This document shows positions 1 to 11,299 of a stretch of 64,000 bases of DNA, in pieces. The stretch's first letter is position 1; each line of letters starts with the position of its first letter. This DNA is from Cryptomeria japonica (lineage: Eukaryota > Streptophyta > Pinopsida > Cupressales > Cupressaceae). The stretch covers positions 526,113,137 to 526,177,136 of the forward strand of contig NC_081414.1 of NCBI RefSeq assembly GCF_030272615.1, given 5' to 3'. The notes below the pieces were generated by a model. That model was not told where the DNA came from and did no database searches. It worked only from the letters and a program-made list of their open reading frames with translations. The translations under genes and the position numbers were made by a program.

Positions 1-2128
1 CTTTCGGCCTCGAAGACTAACTTTTTTTTATTTTTCAAATTTATTTTTTGGATTTTTGTCCATACAGTTACTGCGAAATCTCGTACGAGTTTTCGCACAT
101 GTCCGCATGATAAACTGCAGGTATCATACGGTTCGGTGAGAATTGTCGTATGGTATTCTGTATTTTTGTACTAAAAACAAACTGCATTCTTCTTGTTCTT
201 TATTGAATTTTGATCATACTAACACTTACCCTAGCTAGTTGTCTATTTGTTTGAGGAATTTTCATAGCCTAATCAGTTTTTGTAGAATGCTTGTCGAAGA
301 ATATGTTTGTCAAACAAAGACAATATGACTACTGATTGGTTGTCTTTGTAGGTTGCCTAAGGAGATTCAAGTAAACATCGTGTATTCTTTAAATTCATTT
401 TTAGGCACACAAATTGCTATCTAGTTAATGAACAAATCTATCTTTTGTGTTTTAAGAAAGTTCCGAGAGGTAGGATAGTATGCTCTTGTCTCCATAGACA
501 ATCATAAATCCAGACCCTTGAGGCTTTTTCTAGATTTGAGATTTGTGTACCTTTAGTGGGCCTGAAATAGTGGGAAAAAGTAATCACCCTGTGAGAATGA
601 TCCAAGTGAGTACAGTCGGACCTGGGCATTCCAACTCACTATAATAAATAGTTCTCTGGTGATTAAAGTCTTAGAGGACAGGATTATTTGAGTTTTCTCT
701 TTGAGATCTCTCATATCGAGTATTTTGTAGGGCCTCGCGGTCTCAATCACGTTTATGTGACTACAACTTGTTTCAGTGCCTTGTCGAGATATAGGCCTCA
801 ATCATTCTTGCGTGACTTCAAGGGGTAATTTTGAACAAAATTACTGACTAAGAACTATAAGATAGAGGCTACCTGGTTCACCTCCAAAAGGGGGGATAAT
901 CTTTGTGCAAGAGAGATAGTAACTCTCCCAATATACTTGCCATTTCATGCCCCCATTAGCATTTGGAGTCAGCTAATACAACGTTGAGAATCCATTATGT
1001 GAGACTCAACAACCGTATTCTGATTAGCTATTGGGTGTGTACCCGAGTCTGCAAGCAAAGGTTTTCTTCTCTCACCAACTTCCACAGGGTTAGCATGCTA
1101 TGATTGAAGTCATTATACATATTCCATTTTTACTATGTTTTCATCCCTAAAACTGAAACTGGAATACCAAAACTGGAGAAAACAATAAAAAAATCAGCGA
1201 TCAAACTCTATTCATATCAAAAACTAGTCTACCTCAGTTGTCAAACTTCGTCCGTATTAGAAACTAGTCTACCTCAGTCATCAAAACTCCGTCCGTATCA
1301 AAAACTAGTCGTAAAAAAAACTCATGTCCATCTCAAAACTAGTTGTCATCAGTCATTGAAAACTCTGTCTGTCAGAATTTTGTCTCTGTCCAGTTAAGTT
1401 TCGTATGAGTCTTCTGAAATATCGTCCTACTGCCTACGGTTTGTCATGCGAAACTTCATTAATCTTGATAGTTTGTTGTCTGGCCCTGTATCAGTTGTCA
1501 TACGAGATCTGAGAAATTGTCGTCCTGGTTAGGGAAATGTCGCCTGAGCCTCTATTTTGTGTCGTATGAAAAATCATCATATTCATCAGTTTATCATTTG
1601 AAGTCTACCCACTTGTCGTACGAACCTAGGCAACAATTAGTACGAAATACTATTTTTATCATCCAAAAATCATTAAACTGTCGTCTGGTTTTGTAAACCC
1701 TGTCGTACAAATTCTTGATTTTGTCAGTCCAGAACAGTCAAACTTGCCTAAAACAGTCCACAGTGAGCATAAAACTGGTTATCCTCATCCCGAGCACAAA
1801 CAAATCTAAACAGTGTACCTCTGTCGTTGTGTTGCATGATTTTGTCGATAATCTTTTAGCTAGTTCAATCAACTACTTATCAAACTTAAGTCACTTAGAC
1901 TACATCTTACACAGGATAGATCATTCTCAAAACTAGACCGAGTCTTAGTCACTTCTCTCAAATCAAACTAGGTAACTTACATAAACATCTTATACAGGAT
2001 AGATCATTCTTGAAACCAAACTAAATCTTAGTTTCTTCTCTAAAACAATACATTAAACGAACAACTAGCTCCAAATTTGATCTTGACATCTGCATCACAT
2101 ATAGCTCTAGGTCACATTAGTCATAAAA
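1..2128 (+). other. A1 untranslated leader
   Basis: No coding stretch resembling a known domain is visible; short ORFs here look random. The segment precedes the gag start at 2129. It holds two clusters (about 60-160 and 1380-1720) of words related to the palindrome TCGTACGA, with perfect copies at 81-88 and 1616-1623. A G-run followed by ATAAT near 890-902 resembles a polypurine tract but has no LTR after it. A pair of related sentences at about 1908-1928 and 1993-2012 (ACAGGATAGATCATTCT) forms a short direct repeat. The PBS and 5' LTR are not visible. Confidence 0.6.
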
Positions 2129-4009
2129 ATGCCTACTCAAACTAGAAGTGCTCGTAAGAAAGATGACAGAGGCAAATGACCATCCTTATCATATCAAGAT
2201 AATCCATTTTACATAGAGGACCCTATCAGTAATAAACCTTCATCATCAAGTATAACAGTTTTTGATCAGCCCTTGTCTCCCACCATATCTGGAGCAAGGC
2301 GAGAAAGACGAGTTGCTAAACACGACACTTCTAATAATCTCAGTATTCATACAACTGACAGTGATTCCTCATCAGGCGATTCTAAAGCCTCTGAACCTAC
2401 GAAAACTGTTATAAATAAATGTATAAATGATAAACATTTCCCAAATATGATGAAGATTATCATGTCTAGAGAAAAAGAAGACTATTTTCTAGAACTAGCA
2501 AAACAAGGTGCTAAACTTCCTACTAATTCTAACATTGAGACCCTCATCACTAAAGAGGAAGAGCCACCCTTAGCAATGGTAAACAAACAATTACAAGTGT
2601 TACAGATTGAGATCACATAATTGAAAAACAAGGATAAATCATCAAAACAATATTCCCTGGATACGATATGCCCATTTCCATTTGACAAAGACCTTTACAT
2701 GCCTCCATTTCCTTCACGAGTGGAGATTCCAAAATTTGACAAATATGATGGCAACTTAGATCTTCAAGACCATGCTAGAGAATTTTGTGCTTTATGTATG
2801 GAATTCATGCATGAACAAACATATCTCATGTGCCTTTTCCCGAGAAGTTTAGGAGGGTAAGCCATGGAATGGTTCTCAAGCCTACCTATGGGAATAAAAA
2901 CTTTTGAAGAATTAATCCAATTATTTCTACAACAATACTCCTATAAAATTCATCATCCAGTCACTATGATTGAGCTTTGCAATACCAAATAGAAAACATG
3001 AGAGCCCTTTCTCACTTTCCTTTAATGTTGGAGAAAGATGTTCTCTAGATATTCACGGCCTATTCCAGATTCTAAGAAGATGGATATCTTCGTCAACAAC
3101 TTGATCCCTGAATTGAAATACAGTATCCAAATGCAAGTGTACCCTTCATTCAATAAAATGGTAGATAGTGCCCTTAGAATGGAAGATGTGCTTATAAAGA
3201 AAGGAGATATCTCACTTTGGAAAGAAACACAAAAAGGTTCTAGTTCCAAAGAAAAGAAAAAATATTGGAAATATGGCAAAGACAACAACAAAAACATTGT
3301 TAATGACGGAGTGGTAGACACTGTTAAAGAAAAATCAAAATCCATGATATTTAACTTGGCTAGTGGCACACAAGCACTCAAAGCAGCTGAAACTGCAACA
3401 AAAAATCCTCCGAAGAAATTAAAATAGTGGTTTAAAGAGAAACCTAAACGCGACTTTACTCCTCTAGAAGAATCATACGAATCCGCTTTTAAAAATTTAT
3501 TGGCAAATGATTTGATAACATTACCAGACAATTCTAGGCCATATGATTAAGAAGTTAAACCAAAATGGTGGAGAGAAAATGAATACTGTGAATACCATCG
3601 AAACAAAGGTCATAACACAAACAACTACATGAAGCTCAAACATGAGATTCAAGAACTCATCGATGCTGGCAAAATAGTCATTGGAAATCACACAACTAAT
3701 GCTTATCACAAAGCTTTTAAAGATCCCTTACTTGTTGATGAACAAGGTGATTCCTTAAAATCAAAAGGAGGTGCCAAAGTTAATTACACCTATACCAACA
3801 ATGACAATATGATCAACATGATTGAGTCTTCCCAACCTAAATATTGCAATGTGATCATAATCAAAGATAAACAAAATGAAACACAAATTGCAAATGCTGT
3901 GACTCGCACTCAAAAGAAGGTTACTCTCCAAGGAGCTAGTTCCCCAACTCTACTCAAACAACGTCAAACCTACCAACTTCTTCAAACAGATAAACATATA
4001 CAACCATAG
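2129..4009 (+). pseudogene. A1 gag (Retrotrans_gag type), degraded
   Basis: Gag forms the particle that packages element RNA. The likely start is the ATG at 2129 (MPTQTRSARKK...), similar in style to the A2 gag start MPVTRSQK. The same frame runs to 4009 but is broken at 2177 (TGA), 2618 (TAA), 2858 (TAA), 3425 (TAG) and 3548 (TAA), and the part around 2870-3030 is poor. Recognisable parts are CPFPFDKDLYMPPFP (about 2670), the capsid-like MEWFSSLP (about 2863), and the C-terminal CEYHRNKGHNTNNY (about 3590), a CxxHxxxGHxTxxC-type finger whose last Cys is Tyr here. The matching block in A2 is at about 27960-27840. Confidence 0.8.
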
Positions 4010-5630
4010 CTAAATCTAAACAGCTGGCCTCATCATTCTCTCCTGGTTATAGCATTGTCGAATAATTGAAAAGAACGAATGCTCAAATCTCCATCTTCGA
4101 ATTGCTTAAAATCTCTTCTGTTCACCACTAATGTCCCAAATTATTTAGATGTCGATCAGTTTCAATCTATGGTGGGTCACCTGACTTTGCCTCATTATCT
4201 CACTTTCCCTTAAGAAGGTGACAACTCACTGAATCACCCACATAACTACCCATTGCACATTGAAGCTATGACCCATAAACACCGAGTTAAATATTTTTTG
4301 ATAGATGGAGGCCCTGGGTTGAATATTTGTACCTATAATTTGCTTACACAGTTGGGCTTTTCTGAAAAATGTCATTGATTCGGCCAAGAAAATAACAATC
4401 AAAGCCTATGATGAAGAAGAAAGAACCTCTAAAGGTCTGGTACTATTACCGATCATGATAGGACCTGTAGAAAGAGATGTTATTTTTTAGGTGCTTGATC
4501 TCCCTCTTTCATACAACATCTTACTGGGCAGACCATGGATTTACGAAATGAAGGAAGTTCCATCTACATATCATCAGTGCTTAAAATTTCCTTATAATGG
4601 AGTTGAAGTCAGTATTCCTGCTGATACAAATTCCCCATGTAATATATTGACAAAGAGTGCTGATACCTTTGTGCCTCATAATAGAGCAACCTCTACAACT
4701 GAAAGTTTAGAAACCTTGATGAAGGATTTAGAAAGGAGATTGAAAATCATAGATACTAGCATGGATGGATACAAGATAGAACCAGTACTTTCACTAATCT
4801 CTCTTCCTCCATCACCAAGACAATCAGGAAAACCATCAGAGGTTATGAAGCCACAAACTTCGACTCCAAATGTAATTTATGATGGTCTCTTTGTACAATC
4901 CTCTACTTCCCTTGTAGATGAAATAGAAGAGGATGTTGTTCTCAAATGGCTTTTCAAAGAAGATAGTGAAAACAAAGAAGTACGATATTGTGAGATTTCT
5001 CTAACACAATATGGTCCAGGCTATAAGATGATTCAACGCATGGGATATTCAGGTACTGGTCCTCTAGGAAAACATCAAGAAGGTATTGTTGAACCTATTC
5101 ATCTACAAACTAAGTGTACAAATGAAAAAGTTGGACTGGGATACAATCCAAGAAAGACATCAGACCAGAAACATACTTCCCATCATCAGTCTAAGTGGAG
5201 GAAAAAGATACTGCCTTCAACATCACAGGAAGTAAACACTCAGCAGACTCAAGAAGAGTATGAAAAAGAAAAAGAAGAACTAGCAATCAAGAGACAGGAA
5301 ACAACAGGTAATCAAGTTCCAATGGTATCAGCTACAACACTACAAGGAGTAGAAATCCCAGAGGATATGAGAGAAGAGGTGGAAAGAATCAGAGAATTGT
5401 TTGTACCACTGAAAATTCCAGTCACATACATTGGTAGACAACAAGTAGATGATTCAAAAACTTACTCAAACGAGTATGAATGGGGTCCAGATCATCTCTC
5501 ATATACATCTACTACAGAAACTCCAGAAGAATCTAATGATCTCATAGATGACGCACAAGAGATGATACACTTAAAGCTACAAAAGGAGATCGAAGAAATC
5601 AAACTAAAAAGACAAGAAGACTATGAATAA
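4010..5630 (+). pseudogene. A1 aspartic protease plus G-patch domain, frameshifted
   Basis: The protease would cut the polyprotein. The active site reads FLIDGGPGLNIC (about 4295-4330), a DGG form rather than the usual DTG/DSG; A2 has DGGADLN at the same place. A frameshift near 4365-4375 moves the reading from the gag frame to the next. After it come SYNILLGRPWIYEMKEVPSTYHQ (about 4505-4575), the protease flap and end region, then a long linker and a G-patch-like block with GYSGTGPLGKHQEG and GLGYNPRK (about 5040-5155). G-patch domains bind nucleic acid and occur next to protease in some retroelements. The frame is open from 4491 to the TAA at 5628. Confidence 0.75.
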
Positions 5631-6700
5631 AAGTTGAAAGAAGGAAGAACACAAGAAAATTCTCCACGTACTATATCTCTCTCTAATAAGATAAAACAAA
5701 TTAGTTATGGAACAACAAAAGAAGAATTGGAAGCTACAGAAATAGAACCAATCATTAGTCCAGAAGAAGTTGAATGGAGTAGAAGACAGAGATTCACAGA
5801 TCCATCAAGGTTATGTCAATAGGTATATCAGATACAAGTGATCAATGAACCAAATCATGAAGGAACTTGTAGCATTAAAGATGTAGGTATTGACACTATA
5901 CATACTTTTACTCAATCACTTGAAAAATAGTCATAAACTTCATCCTATGACTCTGATGACTTCGAAAATAGTTCTATTTATGACAATACCTATTCAACAT
6001 CAAACTCTAACTCCTCCATCATGAATGTCGGGAATCTATCTACTGATCCTGTTACTATTGAACCATAATATGTAGTCCAGTCTGGCGTAGAGAACAATTC
6101 TAGGAGTAGGTCTATTGGATTTGGTCAGCTAAATATTAACATGCACTTCAATGATCATGTTGTAACTCTTCCTGGTCTCGACACTTTTACGCAAGGTAGT
6201 CTTCTAGAACTTGACTTGTTGGTCTGAAGTTATGATGATGATACCGTGAACTCCCTCAAACTTGTTCAAACTTTATCCTTGGTACATCCTGAACTAATTG
6301 ACTGTAGTCTACAAAAACAACCTATGAATGCACCTATCTTTGCCAATGACTACACGTTAGCCTACTATCTTAATGCAGTTGAACCAATGGACTCTTCCAC
6401 CAGTGAGAAAAGTGGGAACATGACTGAAACAGATATCAAGTATCTTAGTCGCAAAAATCAAAAAAAGAAAAATAAAAGATCTGATGGCGAAAACCACATT
6501 GTGGCGGTGTCAGAATCAAAAATAGAGAAAATAATACCTAAGGGTGAAAACCTCTCTGAGGCACCTGAAGGTGAGATACATGATATACTACCAAGTCACT
6601 TCCAGGAAAGGTCTTCTATATTGATTGAGCCAACTCAGCCAATAAATATTGGGAGTCAAGAGACACCACATATCATCCACTTAGCTCAATCACTATCAAC
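5631..6700 (+). pseudogene. A1 pol linker between G-patch and RT, degraded
   Basis: This continues the pol frame. Stops interrupt it at 5628 (TAA) and 5820 (TAG), and again between 5930 and 6240, where several frames are mixed. No catalytic motif is visible. It is Ser, Glu and Lys rich and seems to be the acidic, low-complexity spacer found before RT in this type of element. The corresponding spacer in A2 is at about 25930-25093. From 6246 the frame is open again and leads into RT. Confidence 0.55.
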
Positions 6701-7826
6701 AGAAGAGTTAAAAGATTTCAGCAATCTCTTTTTAGAAAAGAAGATCAACTTTGCATGGACATACTCCGATATGCCAGGCCTAGATCTTGATCTTATCATG
6801 CACCATCTTTCTATTACACCAGGAGTTAAACCAGTCAAGCAAAAACTCCGTAAGATGCACCCTCATGTGGCACTACTAGTCAAGGCTGAGCTAGAAAAAT
6901 TTCTAAAAGCTGGATTTATCAGAGGTATAGACTATGCAGAATGGATTTGAAACATAGTACCTGTATCAAAGGCAGACAAATCTATTAGGGTTTGCATAGA
7001 CTTCAGAGATCTCAACAAAGCTTGTCCAAAGGATAATTTTCCATTTCCTAACATTGATATCATAGTAGTTATGACTGTTGGGTATGAGATGTACTCATTA
7101 ATGGATGGATTCTCCGGTTATAATCAGATCAAAATAGCTCCTGGGGATCAAGGAAAGACAACTTTAACCTGTGCATGGGGAACCTTTTGTTGGAACATCT
7201 TGCCATTTGGGCTAAAGAATGCAGGAGCAACTTACTAAAGAGAAGTAACTACTATCTTCCATGATATGATGCATAAAAACATGAAATATTATGTTGATGA
7301 CACCTTAGTAAATACCATGAAGAGATCCACACATATTCAAGAGCTAGGCCTCATACTAGATAGAATGGAAAAATTCAAGCTCAGGCTAAATCCTAAAAAG
7401 TGTGCATTCAGAGTAACATCAGGGAAATTACTTGGTTACATTATCTCAAAGAAAGGAATTGAGGTTGATCCTGAGAAGGTCCAAGCTATAATGAAAATGC
7501 CACCTCCAAAGAATATTAGTCAAATGAGAAGTTTACAAGGACGTCTCCAGTCAATAAGACGCTTTATTTCTCAGCTAGCAGATAAATCTCAACACTTCAC
7601 AAAAGTATTAAGGAAAGGAGTAACATATAACTGGGATCAAGAATGTGAACAACACCTTCAACAAATCAAAGATTACCTATCTAATCCACCAATTCAAGGT
7701 AAACGATTGATTCTATACATATCAACTACTGATACATCACTGGGGGCACTTTTGGCACAACAAGATGAGAATAAAAAGGAAAGAGCTATATATTATATAA
7801 GCAAAATTTTGTTTCTTATGAAATGA
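6701..7826 (+). pseudogene. A1 reverse transcriptase and Ty3-type RNase H
   Basis: RT copies the element RNA into DNA. Visible motifs in order are ELEKFLKAGFIRG (about 6888), RVCIDFRDLNKACPKDNFP (about 6988), LMDGFSGYNQI (about 7098), FGLKNAGATY (about 7208), the catalytic YYVDDTLV (about 7288) and LLGYIISKKGIEVD (about 7430). Stops lie at 6948 (TGA) and about 7237 (TAA where related elements have Gln). The connection and RNase H start follow with LYISTTDTSLGALLAQQ (about 7715). The frame then shifts near 7805, and the rest of the RNase H (EKLRHYMLAHSIKL) is in the next frame. Confidence 0.85.
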
Positions 7827-8540
7827 ACTATACTATAATAGAAAAATCTTATTTGACATTAGTCTTTGCATTAGAAAAATTGAGACACTACATGTTAGCA
7901 CATTCAATCAAGCTGGTAGCTAAGATTGATCCACTCAAATATCTTCTCACCAAAGCAACACTTACAGGAAGATTGGCTAAATGGGTCATGGTTCTTACAT
8001 AAATTGATATTGGATATGTAGAGTGCAAAGCCATCAAAGGACAGGTCATTGCAGATCAACTTGCTGATGCTCCACTTGAAGACAGTCAACCTTTGCACAT
8101 AGAATTTCCAGATGATTCCATCATGCACCTTACTCAACAATCATGGAAGATGTTCTTTTATAGGTCTTTCACTCAACATGGTTCCGATGGTGGAATACTT
8201 TTTATTACTCCTAAAAAATATTCAATCCTAAAGGCTTAAAAGATTCTCTTTCCTTTCACAAACAACATTGCAGAATATGAAGCTTTGGTAAATGAGATCA
8301 AGCTAGCTATCGAATGGAAGGTTCCAAAATTACACATCTATGGAGATTCTCAGCTAATCATCAATCAAATCAATGATATATATCAGACTCGAGATGAGAA
8401 ACTGATGCCTTATAAGAGAATGGTTGATGATCTCAAGAAATATTTTACTTTTGTATCATTTCAGTAGATTCTCAAGTCAGCAAATAGAGCAGCAGATGCT
8501 ATGGCCACCTTGGCATCTATACCAGAGTTACAAGAATCTA
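7827..8540 (+). pseudogene. A1 second (archaeal-type) RNase H domain
   Basis: After the end of the first RNase H (RLAKWVMVLT, about 7972) comes a second RNase H. It has the block NNIAEYEALVNEIKLAIEW (about 8261), the catalytic-Asp strand LHIYGDSQLIINQIN (about 8333) and the C-terminal NRAADAMATLAS (about 8480). This second domain between RNase H and integrase marks Tat-type plant Ty3/gypsy elements and is thought to supply the active nuclease. The first strand, where an Asp is expected (FDGS-like), reads FYRS here. Stops occur at about 8000 (TAA), 8238 (TAA) and 8465 (TAG). Confidence 0.75.
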
Positions 8541-9895
8541 ATTTTTGCTTTGAATCCCTGGTGGAAGAGTTACATCATCCCACCTATGATTCTCCTGAGT
8601 CCTAGATGGTCTGTTCTATTATCGGACATGGCTCATCTCGTTACAGCCACATTTACTCTTACATGCGTGACCAAATTATCCTTTCTAATCTTACCCATAA
8701 TGAGAAAAGGAACTTAATCTGAAATGCTTCATGATACGTCATCATTGCTAATGATCTATTTAGGTGAGGTTTGGATAGTACTTTTTTTAGGTGTCTAGAA
8801 AATGAAGAGTCCAAACGTGCATTATCTGAAGTCCATGAAGGTATTTGTGGATCTCATTCAAATGGTCTAACTTTAGCTCAGAAACTACTAAGGGATGGCT
8901 ACTACTGGCTAGATGTGGAGAAAGATGCTATAAACTTTGCTAAAACTTGTGATAAGTGTCAGCTACATGGGAATCTCATACATGCTCCAGCAAGGGATCT
9001 CATACCCTTCATCACACATTGGTCTTTTCGACAATGGGTGTTTGATCTCATTGACCAAATATATCCTGCATCATCTAACGGACACAAGTTTATCATAACT
9101 GCCACTGAGTATTTCACTAAGTGGGTAGAAATGGTTCCGCTCATCAAAGCAACTGGTAAACAAGTAGCTTTGTTCATCCCTAACTATATCATCTGCAGGT
9201 ATGGTATACCTTCATCCATTGTGACTGATAGTGGAGGGCAATTCAAGAATAAAGATCTAGACGATCTCTATGAAAAATTCAAAATCAAACAACATTGGTC
9301 ATCCATATATTACCCTCAAGGTCATGGACAAGCTGAAGCATCTAACAAAAATCTGCTGGCTATCTTACACAAAACAGTAAATAACTCTGGAAGGGGTTGA
9401 CATCTGCAGTTCAATCCTGCATTATGGGCTTATAGAACAAGTATCAGAACACCTACTGGGGCTACACCTTTTTCTTTGGTGTATGGATCCGAAGCAGTCT
9501 TACCTATTGAGGTGGAAATACCATCTCTAAGAGTTTTTTTGCAAGGTTTCGTTATTAATGAAGACTACAAAATATCTAGATTGCAAGAACTTGAGTTGCT
9601 GGAAGAATGTCGACAAGTGGCATTTGATTATCTGAGAATGTATCAAAAGAGAATGTCTAAAGGATATAACAAGAAGGTTTGACAACAAGAATTTCAGGTT
9701 GGTGACCTTGTTCTGAGAGAAAATCCTAAAAATCAACAGTTTCGAGACAACAAAGGGAAGTTTGAACCCAACTGGTTGGATCCCTACATCATTATTGCAA
9801 TATTTGGCACTAGTGCCTATCAACTCTCAACATTGGAAGGAGAACAACTCCGTGAACCGTTCAACACCATCCACTTGAAAAAATTCTTCACTTAG
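8541..9895 (+). pseudogene. A1 integrase
   Basis: Integrase inserts the cDNA into the host. The zinc-binding HHCC block is EVHEGICGSHSNG (about 8830) to CDKCQLHG (about 8950). Core acidic residues sit in VFDLID (about 9040), VTDSGGQFKN (about 9221) and HGQAEASNKN (about 9324). The C-terminal part reads NPALWAYRTSIRTPTGATPFSLVYGSEAVLP and VGDLVLREN, then ends in HLKKFFT at the TAG at 9893. In-frame stops interrupt it at 9398 (TGA) and about 9680 (TGA). The 8541-8770 stretch is a poorly conserved linker. All of it is in one frame. Confidence 0.85.
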
Positions 9896-11299
9896 TATTC
9901 TCTACTCCAGCAACCTATACAGCTAAAAAGTCTTGAAAAAAATCCTAAAAATCTTACTAAGTCTTGAAAAAAAAAAAACTTTGCCAAGCAGGTGAAAACC
10001 TGGCAAACAAGTGGCTCTTGTACTCAAGCGCTCCATCTATTAATGCAACATTGGCATTTCCCGCTTTCCTGCATCTTTGATTTCGCTTGTACTTATCTTT
10101 TAGTTGCTTTTGTGACATTCTGGTTCTTTTGGAACCCTCATGGCTTGAAACTGATCAATGTCCTAGTCTTAGGGTAATCGACTGAGCATTTTACGTCTCC
10201 TGAGAAATATCAACCAAGTTATCTTTCTGCCAGTGATACCCAATCATCCAATCTGAGTCAGTCACCTATCTCCTAACTACTGAAGAGTTTTATCACTGAG
10301 TAAACAAGAAAAACAACATTACTGAAAACAATCACTAAACAATTTGAGATATGCATGAAATTTTCTTTGTGTGCTGTCTTTTATATTGGTTTTTGATTAT
10401 TATTCCCTCTGACTAACTCAAGGATGCCTATCTTGACTAAGAGGAGCAAGGATTGGGGGGATAATATTTTCTTTGTTTTCTTCTTGTAGGAATGATTCCG
10501 ATGATCTGGAAACATCTAATCAGTTGGGTGTCTGTGATAAGTGCCTTCACATCAAGGTGAAATAGCCACACATGCCTCGACTCTGCTTATTTGTATGCTA
10601 CAGGGAGGTTGGCATCATTTCTTTGTCTATTTTGAGGGATTTTTTTTAATGTGCAATCCAGATGCATGCGTAATTTGTCCAAGGATATGAATGAAAAAAG
10701 GGTCATTGCGGACAAGATAATTAATATTGCACATGTAAAGAAAGGAACTATATTCCGCCTGCTATGTTTGTAAATGCTCAGTGATGAAAATTAAGCATTC
10801 CAAATCCAGTGACTAGGTTTAGGTTGCATTCATTCTATATTTTATGCATTTTGAGTGATTTCAGCATGATAATAATGTTCTCTTTATCTTTTGAATGAGA
10901 GTTTGAAGCATCATCATTTCTCGGCTAAGTGGTCTCTTTTTCATCATTTCTCCGATCAAGTACTTGTGTAGTGAGATGTTAGCTGCATACATAAGAATAT
11001 TATATAGATCCATGCATTTCATTATATACTTATTTGCATTCATATTATTGCATAGAAAAAAATAAATTTGCATTACTAATTACTCATTTTCATCATTTAT
11101 TTGCGTATGAAAAGGAACAAAAAAAGAACATCCATATTCATTTGCATTACATACATCCATATTGAAAAGATATGCATACATATAGAATGCCTCGTATATA
11201 TATCATACAAGTCTCAGAATACAAATGATATCAACTATCATATACAATGTCTCATTAGAGCAAGAATCGTATAGGCTACAAAAAAGGGGTATATAAAAA
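9896..11299 (+). other. A1 region between pol and antisense gene, no gene seen
   Basis: No domain can be read in any frame. The first 250 bases (AAAACCTGGCAAACAAG...) may be the 3' part of the sense transcript. At 10439-10465 there is GAGGAGCAAGGATTGGGGGG followed by ATAATATT, a purine-rich tract similar to that at 885-902. It is not followed by an LTR, since the true 3' LTR starts at 14827. From 10820 to 11330 the sequence is AT-rich with CATACAT/CATTTGCAT-type words. Confidence 0.5.

Noticed and set aside
10439-10465. G-rich tract followed by ATAAT as polypurine tract of A1
   Set aside because: No LTR follows, and a better tract directly before a TG-starting, TATA-bearing LTR is at 14813. 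A similar tract at 885-902 is also not followed by an LTR.
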